64,000 nt of DNA from Acheta domesticus. Its lineage: Eukaryota > Arthropoda > Insecta > Orthoptera > Gryllidae. The stretch spans positions 3,201,371 through 3,265,370 of the forward strand of contig JAHLJT010000631.1 of assembly GCA_031308135.1 (NCBI GenBank), in the 5' to 3' direction. Shown here in pieces: positions 55,461-64,000 of this stretch (the first letter of the stretch is position 1; each line of letters begins with the position of its first letter). The notes beneath the pieces are model-generated. The model saw only the letters and a list, made by a program, of their open reading frames with translations. It was not told where the DNA came from and made no database searches. The position numbers were made by a program, and so were the translations under genes.

Positions 55461-56704
55461 GTATATGAGATAATGGCGTACATAACATATAGATATATTT
55501 TGAAATTATAGAGATGATGTCGAACGGATGGAATCATTAGTTTATTGTTAGCGAATCTATTATGTTGAGAACGCCTTATTGCCTAGGGTTATAAAAAAAG
55601 TTTACGAAATTTCAATGATAAATACTTATTCTGTATGAGACCAAGCAGATGCGCTCGCGGATCATTAATGAAAGATACAGGAAGAAACACACTGAATAGA
55701 AAAGGGCCCGCGGACCCGATCATGTGATGGAACGGATGAACATGGAAAGGACGCAGTGACCGCACCTGGCAGACGAGCCGGTCTCAACCGGCGGAAAGGA
55801 AGATACAACCGCGTAAGCAATTGAACCCCAAATACAGATCTAGCCCACAAAAAGTTCAAAATTGAGTTTTCAGTGGAATAGTGACCTATTGGACGTAATA
55901 CACAGCCCCCTCGATTCTGAGGGTGCACCGGCCATTCCAAAGTATATTCTTCTTTAGGTAAAAGTTTTCCTATTGGCGACTAGTGATCTCTCTGCAGCAA
56001 GATGTTGGATCGATGCGAGTATGTTATAAGCGGTAGTGCGTTGACAAAAATTGACTTCACAGTGATTCACAATTCATAATATATTGTTGGATTTAAGTTT
56101 TTTTACAGAAATAAATAAACACTGATTAGAGGTTTTTTCTCTTTCCTGAAAACTTTTACTTTTGTGGGTTAGATCTCTATTCGGGGTAACTATTCAATTG
56201 TTCCTCAAGAATCTCGCATGAGGAAAAGAGGTTTACAGGCACAATACGTACACATATTTTGGTTGTACAGATTAACTCGTCGACTCCTTATTTTCCAAAC
56301 ACTATTAAAATGAATTTTTGTTTATTTGACATTTTCATGTTTGGCAAAAGCAGTACGTATATGTCAAAAATTGTGAAATAATTGGACGATTTGATTGAAT
56401 TTAATTTTTTCTGCTTTTTATATTTCACTTTTGAAAGATATTTACTTGAAGACTTTCTTAATTCCCTACCCAGAAATTTAAAATGCCTCAAAGAATCCAA
56501 AATCGGCAGAAACTCGCTAAAAAATGTCAAAAATGCACGAAACTAGACCGAAAAATGTACGTGGGAGACGGTCCATCGCAAAATACATTTGAAAATGTCA
56601 AAATAGACACACTTGTTGCACAAGAAATTTTCTTACGTGTACAATAAAAAAAATTTTAATGAATTACATGGGCCAGAAATTACTGATTATTGTTTCTAGC
56701 GCGT
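55461..56704. other. unassigned DNA
   Basis: No gene or repeat is recognised. Confidence 0.5.
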
Positions 56705-57195
56705 AAACTAATATGGAAATTAGTCCCGTAAGTGTAATGCATGTTTTATCACGTGAGGTGGCGGTGATGGAGAGATCCGGCGCCTATAGATGGAGAGATC
56801 CGGCGCAGCGCAGACCAGAGGTTTATCGCCACAGCCAGGAAATCTAAGCTCTCGACTGGTCTCCCGACATGGGTGGTAGTGTAGTGCATGTCAGTGTAAA
56901 TGTGTAAGTAAGGGGTGAGGATAGGACAAGGAAGAGAAAGGAAAGAACGCATGCAGTTCATGGCCCGTTTGTTAGGATACTGCTCCGCCATTCGCCTGGT
57001 CTTGATGGTAGAAACCACGGAAAACTATCTATCAGAATAGCCGGCCGCTGAAATTCTCCTCCACACTGAATTCTACCTAGCTTTGTAGTCGGCGTCGAAA
57101 TCGTCGAAGTCGACCATCGGCGTCGAAAATCCTGCCACCGTAGAGACTCGTACACAAGGCACTGCAGTGACATCAGTTGATGCCCCGAAACTGCT
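56705..57195 (-). mobile_element. SINE family 2, near full-length minus-strand copy
   Basis: Plus-strand landmarks in reverse order: ATTAGTCCCGTAAGTGTAAT (tail side), GGTAGTGTAGTGCATG, GGACAAGGAAGAG, CATTCGCCTGGTCTTGAT, CAGAATAGCCGGCCGC, then the head region with GCACTGCAGTGACATCAGTT near 57160-57180. A small internal duplication (GATGGAGAGATCCGGCGC twice at 56765-56805) is specific to this copy. Confidence 0.8.
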
Positions 57196-58810
57196 ATGCC
57201 GATGGCGAGAAATGTATTTTTTTTGGGGGGGGGAGGGGGGGGGGGCTGTTTGAAGCTGCGCGCGCCTACGTTCACAAATTAAAAATTATGGTCTCATGAA
57301 TGTGCTAAAATCAAATCAAATGTATTTGACACTACAATTATGGCCCATTCCTCCTAAAATTACGAAACGCCATTGCCGGAAAGAAGAGGCTTTCACGCAA
57401 TAGGCAGACATCGGTAACTTCTTATCTTTACTCATTTTACAATTCTACTCGCTTGAATGTAGTTCCACAGCATATTGTGTAAAATGAAGAGTGTGACGTA
57501 ACTTTTTTGTATGCAACACCAGTTTCATTATCTATGATTATTTATAACCCACACAGCAAAACATCGGAAGATTAATTAAGCTTGTTATCTGCACAGTATT
57601 ATTGAAATTATTACAGCGATCTTAAATCCAAATCTAAAGACAATCGACATGAACCTTTTCCTTCAACCACCGTCCAGACAGAAACAAGAAAGCAATATAT
57701 TATCAAAAGATTGATTGTTATCTTGAAATCACAAACAATGGGCGTTTCAATAGCATACAAGTGTCGGCATTGCCAGCTGCAACTGAGCTCAGAATGAATC
57801 TGGATAGAATGCCATATTATGATATTAATGGCGATTCTAGAATTTCTAAATTTTACAGTCTTAACGGCCTTCAATTTCGGCATGGGAAGGTACACTATCC
57901 TTTTTTTTCGAACTTCGACCATTATAGTTAATAATCCGTTCCATTAGAGCTATTACAGCAATAAATATTAAAATTTCCAAATTTCCTCTTCGACAGCGCA
58001 CACTCCTCATTGCTACTCCCTGAAACAAACTAATCGTGCAAATGAGTAATGAAAAATCCCAATTGCAATTTATGAATTAATCGAAATAAAATTTAACTAC
58101 TAATTCAATTGGCGTTGGACCCTTAAATAAGTCTTCTTGCTTGAACGCTATACTGTTTCTTACTTCTCTCTGTACACCTTATATCAATCCTGCACTGAGG
58201 AAATGTCATTTTGTTGTTGGATCATAAACATTTTTTTTATTGGTTCAGTGTAGGGATATGACATCGCCAAGAAAACATCCATGATTCTAAATATCGATGC
58301 TCAAAATGAAACCATCGACGTTAATGAAACAGCCAACCACAACCATCGATGTTATTAAATATCGATGTTTTCAAAACAGGATTAGTAACTAATAAAGTTT
58401 ACACAGGAAGGGGTGGGGGTAATTTGAAAGTGGTATCGTGTATTCATTTTATTGAGTTTATGTGACAAAACAAAGTCAAAAAAACATCAGGACAATTAAC
58501 AGAATGTGAAATATCTGATTCAATAATTCAAAAATTATAGAGGCTTCTTTACTGACGATAACTTTATTTATCACACTTAGTCTCTTTGGTCTGAAGTGTA
58601 CTCAATTTACGGATATCTAAAAATGATTATAGATTTTTTGAGGAAATTTTTATTTTTCTTTCTTTTTAAAAATATAGACCACATAAAAGTTTCAAAAAAC
58701 CAATGTTCAATACACAGATGATTTGATATAAACATCCCATCGATGTCGCGTCCCAAGTTCTTTTCTGCAGACAACCCGCGCCTTCGCGGAAGCGATTCGC
58801 CTTCCGGCTC
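57196..58810. other. unassigned DNA with G run
   Basis: A G-run cluster lies at 57224-57245. At 57300-57500, read on the minus strand, the sequence ends in a TTTGATTTGATTTTAG-type tail and might be another retroelement 3' end. That rests on the tail alone. Three ATCGATG-containing strings lie at 58292-58368. No gene is seen. Confidence 0.4.
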
Positions 58811-58814
58811 TCCT

Positions 58815-59706
58815 TGAGAGATCTGCCCACGCCGCGGCGCCCTGGAGCAATGAACCCACGTGCAGGGCGCTGCGGGTCGCGTCGGGGAGGGCCGCGGGCG
58901 GGGGGACGGGGGGCGGGCCGCGGGGGGCGGGGCGGGGGGCGGGGCGGGGGGGCGGGGCGGGGGGACGGGGGGTGGGCCGCGGGGGGCGGGGCGGGCCGCG
59001 GGGGGCGGGGCGGGCCGCGGGGAGGGGCGGGGCGGGGCGCGACAAGACGGGTCGGGGCGGAACGGGTCGGGGCGGGGCGGGGCGGGGCGGGACGGGACGG
59101 GACGGGACGGGACGGGACGGGGCGGGGCGGGGCGGGGCGGAGCGGGACGGAGCGGGGCGGGGCGGGACGGGGCGGGGCGGGGCGGGACGGGGCAGGGCGG
59201 GACGGGACTGGACGGGGTGGGACAGAGCGGGACGGGGCGGGGTGGGGCGGGACGGATTGGGGCGTGGCGGGGAAAGGCGGGACGGTACGGATGGGGGGGA
59301 GAACGCCAGTGCTGGGCAGGGCGAGGGCTCCGCGCCGCGCCGGTCGCTGGGCGATAAGCAGCACGTGGGAACGCGGCTGCGCGCTCGCTAGAGCCTATCG
59401 CCCCATTGTGTGCTCAGCCGGCGATAGCATCGCGTGATATAACGGCGTCGTCGCGGCCGCGGCCGCGCCGTGGCGCCACCCCGCCCCCGCCCCTGCGCCT
59501 ATCGAGAGAGTATCGGCGCGGCGCGGCGCGGCGCGAGCGGTTATCGCCCGCCCGCGTAAGCCTTTAAACGCACCCCGGCCGCCCACAGCCGCATACGCCG
59601 CTCCGCGCGGCGACGCCATCGTCCGGCGCGCGCCTTAGGCAACGCGGGCGCCGCTGCGTTCCCTCGGCCGACTCGACGTCCCGCGTTGCGAACAGGCGGC
59701 GCGCAG
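58815..59706 (+). other. large CpG island; decayed GC array, then possible first exon
   Basis: The first part (58880-59290) is GGGGC/GGGAC pentamer-based (GGGGCGGGGC, GGGACGGGAC). The second part (59300-59700) is unique CpG-rich DNA with repeated TATCGC-type sites. It ends at GCGCAG then GTAAGC (59701-59712), a full-consensus 5' splice donor on the plus strand. A non-coding first exon of a gene lying beyond this window would look like this, but no transcript start or downstream exon can be shown. Frames of 100-230 codons are low complexity. Confidence 0.5.
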
Positions 59707-59780
59707 GTAAGCGAATGGACAGGCGCGCGTGCAACCCGCAAAACCCACTACCCGCAATACACTTTATTATTGTGCGTATA

Positions 59781-59957
59781 CAGAGGCGTATCTACGGTAT
59801 GGCGGACATGGCACGTGCCATGGTCGCCACTCCGAAGGGGCACTATTTACAGTATACCCCAGAGCTAAAACAACAATAACCCTAATTTGCAGTATCTTGA
59901 CAGGGGGCGCAAATTCTTTGCTTGCCTTGGGCGCCTGAATACCTAGATACGCCTCTG
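59781..59957. mobile_element. hAT-type miniature element with 8-bp target duplication
   Basis: The 177-bp element begins CAGAGGCGTATCTA and ends TAGATACGCCTCTG (14-bp perfect TIR). It is flanked on both sides by TGCGTATA (59773-59780 and 59958-59965). CAG-starting TIRs and an 8-bp duplication are diagnostic of the hAT superfamily. It has no transposase and would have been moved in trans. Confidence 0.93.
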
Positions 59958-60127
59958 TGCGTATATCTGAAACTTTCATCCAAGAGCCTTATAACTAGGG
60001 GGTGGATTTAGATGACGTAAAGCATTACCAAAAGTAATCAATAAAATGCTAATTGGAAATACTCTAAAAGGAAAGAAAAATGACGTAAAAATATGATCAA
60101 AACCAGTTCGGATGAACAATTGTAGGA

Positions 60128-60320
60128 CATGATCTGGGCTGTCCGGGTGACGCCGAGTCACACGTAGAGGAGCCGACGTTTCCACCGCCCTGTCGCGATC
60201 TTCTTCAGAGCTGCAATGCCTATGTTTACATGATCTGAAGAAGATGGCGACGTGGCGGTCGAAACGTCGCGTCGGCACCTCAGACTGCGAAGAGGCGTCA
60301 CTCGGACAGCCCAGATCATG
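60128..60320. mobile_element. palindromic element with a hammerhead-like core in each arm
   Basis: Left arm 60128-60211 and right arm 60233-60320 are inverse copies (CATGATCTGGGCTGTCCG, CGACGTTTC, ATCTTCTTCAGA), leaving about 20 bp of loop. Each arm, read towards its outer end, contains CTGAAGA...GAAACGTC. There is no coding sequence. Confidence 0.75.
60167..60212 (-). ncRNA. hammerhead-ribozyme-like motif (left arm)
   Basis: On the minus strand: stem I AGCT, then CTGAAGA (fits CUGANGA), a 5-bp stem II ATCGC/GCGGT with a 6-base loop and loose junction bases, GAAAC, the cleavage triplet GTC, and the closing stem I GGCT (one G-U pair). The inverted right arm (60235-60268) keeps both core boxes, but its stem I does not pair. 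Stem III is collapsed as in the other copies. Confidence 0.5.
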
Positions 60321-60987
60321 ACTGCCCGCGGAAGCCTGCGACATCACTTAACTGTAGGAGATGTTACTGACATAACCCAGGCTTCTTTTAATCGTGCAGG
60401 TGAACTCAGCTTTCAAACTGTTGGTTTCGGCTGTTCTTTAGTTCTTTAGCAGGAAATATCTGTCTTTAGTTATCACGAAATCGGCTGAACAGACAATGGA
60501 CCTGATAGGCGTCACAGGAACTTAGATTACACACTCATAATGGCGGACATTGCAATTTCTGAGCGAAGAAAGCGAATAGGCTACTCAGGAATTCTGTGGA
60601 GAACATCTGTTGGATCTCGTAGATATAATCTGAAGCAAGTACCATTAAAATGATATTAAAATCGATGAAATCAGCAAAAATGCATTAAAAAATACGGAAA
60701 AAGTTAAAATTACTTATTAGTCGAAATCAACGAAAAACGACAAAAAAAAGACAAAGACTCGTTATTTCCTTCTGTTATAACATAAAATTAATATTTTGTA
60801 CTAAACGGCATCGCTCTAAAATGATAAAAAAATAACATTTCATTCAAACGAAAACAGCGAAGAATTGTCAATTCACACATAATGCTGCTCTTCGGCAAAA
60901 TGTTTTTACAAGCAAGAATTTAAAAAGAAAATAAACATGAAATAAAGTATTAAGTAGTTATGCTCGTATATAAAAAATATTAAATTT
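60321..60987. other. unassigned AT-rich DNA
   Basis: Nothing is recognised. Confidence 0.5.
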
Positions 60988-61225
60988 CAGTTGTTTGATA
61001 GAACACGTCAGGCAAACATATTTTCGAACGAAGCCACTATTTGTCGTTTCACTCGACTGTCCTCTGTGCTTCTATTCCCCGCTTCGGCGTCCTCCGACCC
61101 TTTCCAAATTTGGAGAGGAAATGAGAGCGGAGTCGAGGGAAGTTGTCTGCGCCCGCACGAACGCCGGGCATCCCAAGGCGCGTAAGAAACCCTTGCGACA
61201 AGCCTGGTGTAGTCCGTTTTACGAA
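60988..61225 (+). repeat. unclassified interspersed repeat R3, second copy
   Basis: It matches the start and end of 49155-49400 (TGTTTGATAGAACACGTCAG, CCGGGCATCCCAA then GTAAG) with a diverged middle. Confidence 0.5.
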
Positions 61226-64000
61226 AGTGATTCAAATCAGGCCCTTTCCATGAAAGATTGAACATAAATAAATAATACTTGGGCGTTCATGGCGATCTTA
61301 TGAACATGATCAATGATGAAAGCCTCCTTTCACAGTGTTTCCCTCCAACCTACATGTACAATATTGACTTACTACCCACTTGCCAAAATATTCGTCACTT
61401 GTAGTAAAGCCAAATCAAGTAACAAAACAAAGAAACTACAAATGTTATAATGTTAGTAATCTTTTTGATTGACATTCCAATGCTATCGGCAAAAGTAAAA
61501 TGATTATTTTAACCTAAAAACCATTAATATTCCCATTTTAATAACTTAATCTAATATTAATTTATTCTTTATATTGTAAAAGGTTTAATAACATGAGAAA
61601 CCTACAAATGAGCCGTTGGGAACAAAAGTGGTGTAAGTCAAAAAACATACTTTCCGGAAAATGACGTCTAAACGAAAAATGCTGTAAAACTATAATGCTT
61701 AGAAATAAATTACCTAAAGTGTTATGAACGTGTTAAGAAGATATTCTTTTAACTTACTACAGATATTTTGGACTGAAACATTATTTATTAAGTAATTAAC
61801 AATTTTGTTGACTTTCACCACTTTTGCACACACCGTTTCTAAAAACTATGTCTTACATTCCAATAATGCTCATGCACAATTTTCGTCGTTAGGTAGTAAT
61901 GTGATAAAAAAATTGGGCATTGTCACGATTTTCAACCAAGTGAAAGTAATTTTGAAGTTGTGTTTTTGACATGTGCACGAATCACTACAAGCGATTAAAT
62001 GTTGTTTATTTGTGTCTTTTGAGATGCTTCTTCTCCGATGGGTGCTGATAAACAAGAAGCTATTTCTTGGGGGCCCGTGGAAGCAATCGTTTCGTCCCAC
62101 TTGTGACTTACACCACACAATTGCATGCAGCATTATGAACAACTTGTTGGCTACTTCTGCATTGGGCTGGCCTCTAGTTAAGAAATATTGAAGTTTGACT
62201 CACACCATTTCAGTCGTTCCCGTGATGTTCAAACCATCTACCAGCGCATCTAACTCAAATCTTCCAAAATTTGACTTACACCACTTTTGCTCTCAACAGC
62301 TCAATTTAGAAGGCCTCGTACAAACGGACATACATTATTTTCAAAATATTTTCTCATCAATTTTCTTAAAAATACATTTGGATGATACAAATTAATTACA
62401 ACACGCACTTGTCTTTACATGTCTTTATTCTCTGGAGTGTAGAACGTTCACACAAAAATAGGCGAGACATTTTAACACAGAAAGAAAATGGGTGTAAACA
62501 AAACGTACCGTTTCCACTGCCTGTTGGTAGCGCCACTTTCTATTCTAGAAGATGGTAAAACGCCAACAGCACGTTTGTCACATGATTAGCAGAGCTGTCT
62601 GTGTGGAATTATCACGTCGCAACGTAGTTTGAGCCCAGGACAAGATGCCAGAAGTTATCCAACAAGAGAGGATTAAAGCAATCTTCGTCATACCCACTTT
62701 GATTCTGTCAACACTGTTGTATTTAAAGTTCTGTAATTTTGTTCAGCATAATAATTCATTCTCTATGGGTAACCCTTGGCAACGGGTTAAGTGTAACGAA
62801 ATAAATATTATTTAGTATTTTAAATTTAATGCTTAACCTGTTCTTTCCAAATACATTTATTGTCAAATTCTAGGTTCTCTGTTATTCACTATCGAAATAA
62901 ATCCGTTACCCATTAAATTATTTTTAGGTCTCCATCAAGAAAAATACGACACAACTTTCACATCCATTGAATCTCCCAGACTATTATGAAAGAAATATAA
63001 TATATATTGCTTTGTGTTCTAGAACTATATTTGTTCAAGAACTATACAGACAATGCAACACTCGTTTTTAGACACATTTACTTTTAAACACAGGTAAGTA
63101 CTGCACTGATAAATACGTCAGGGATTTTCATTCTCTGAAAACTAACAGCTCTTGCCTAATTCATAAATGAAACCTACCGTTTAATCCACGATTGACGAGA
63201 AGAAGACATTCACTAGAAAATCTACTATCCCTTGTCTCACAGAGAGCATTTCGTGTTGAATTAACACAGTTGGAAAACTGTACGGTTCTGAGAAAAATGA
63301 AAATTCATTGACCAATTTAATACTTTATACATTGACCAATTTAATACGAACATCAATTAATACACATTACTTCATATTGAACTTCGGTCTGGCGTCTTCA
63401 GTACATCACGTGTACGCGCATGAGGAATCTTCTGGAAGTGCATTTGTCTTCTTCAAGCAGAAACGCTACTCGACCCCAATTCACCCGATGGAAATTGCTG
63501 CATCGACCTTGGCCAAGGGCATGGAACCACTCCTAAGTGTGAAGTGGATAGGGGCGCCAGAGGAAAGGTCGAGCACATGCGTCAAGAGCTCTTGTTTACA
63601 CGAATTCACAGCGAGCTTGCGTGGCGAGTCGCTCTCCAAGTACGTTCACGCAGTCCAACAGTGGAAGACATCTTTACCACCGCGTCCCGTCATTTACGTA
63701 GCCGTTCGCCGTCAATTATATAAATAATCGCCGTTATTTATGTAACAAGTAGAGAGTGCCAGCCTTTGGCGTACGAACAAAGTGTTTGCAGAAGAGGTGC
63801 CTATCGTTACTTCGCCCAAAATATTGAAATGAGTTATCTAATGACAATTTCCCACATTATATGTACATTATTTTTCAGTGCAAATTCTTGAAATCATACA
63901 AACATATTGTGATATACCAGAACGGGACATGGTTTATTCATAATATTAGTTGTATACGGGGCGACTAAATGGACTTGTAAAATGGCGATATCCGGCCCTA
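61226..64000. other. AT-rich non-coding stretch to the end of the window
   Basis: No recognised gene, repeat or RNA. A 139-codon frame at 63308-63727 has moderately balanced composition but no motif, and starts inside AT-rich repeated CATTGACCAATTTAATAC strings (63308-63346). Confidence 0.5.

Noticed and set aside
58666..59437. Frames of 112-232 codons
   Set aside because: Pentamer-based GC repeats read open on both strands.
63308..63727. 139-codon frame
   Set aside because: No recognisable motif, starts within AT-rich duplicated strings, and no splice or promoter support; could be chance.

Overview
This is eukaryotic nuclear DNA with no convincing protein-coding host gene. It shows no operons, no ribosome-binding-site-led genes and no long conserved reading frames. 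What can be recognised is a dense, nested collection of transposable elements, short interspersed elements (SINEs), foldback repeats, microsatellites and CpG-rich islands in an AT-rich background. Three tRNA-derived SINE families, a jockey/CR1-like LINE, a Penelope-like element (PLE) and short terminal-inverted-repeat (TIR) elements fit an arthropod, most likely an insect with a large repeat-rich genome. That placement is inference; nothing here fixes the species. CpG-to-TpG/CpA decay in older GC arrays suggests germline CpG methylation.

Layout. 0-7.5 kb: a 1.1-kb foldback (0.84-1.95), a 177-bp palindromic element (2.03), a GC island, then AT-rich DNA with a perfect 33-bp hairpin. 7.5-12 kb: two copies of SINE family 2 and an inverted-repeat element with a hammerhead-like core. 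12.1-12.7 kb: about 59 nearly perfect copies of a 10-bp GC satellite. 13-22 kb: a repeat pair with one empty and one filled site, decayed GC arrays, a purine-rich tract and further SINEs. 23.6-25.2 kb: a PLE bounded by a 13-bp target-site duplication, with inverted termini and an internal inversion. 25.4-27.3 kb: a LINE 3' half. 27-33.5 kb: SINEs, two foldbacks and a 106-bp minisatellite that appears to have grown from a SINE tail. 36-47 kb: LINE 3' ends, a SINE of a third family, nested miniature elements, a Harbinger-like non-autonomous element, GC arrays and a SINE-in-SINE insertion. 51-52.3 kb: a second LINE copy with coding remnant. 54-60 kb: GC islands, one with a TATA box and poly(A) signal and one ending in a consensus splice donor, plus a hAT-type miniature element with an exact 8-bp duplication. 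The last 3 kb is featureless.

Two themes stand out. (1) Hammerhead-ribozyme-like cores recur in at least five inverted-repeat elements (11.8, 19.5, 23.8, 41.4 and 60.2 kb). In three of them the predicted stem I uses different bases in each copy yet still pairs. (2) A 10-bp GGGGCGGCGC-type satellite occurs as a nearly perfect array at 12.1 kb and as decayed arrays near 14.8, 29, 38 and possibly 44 and 59 kb. Nearly all open reading frames over 100 codons are by-products of these GC-rich or tandem repeats.
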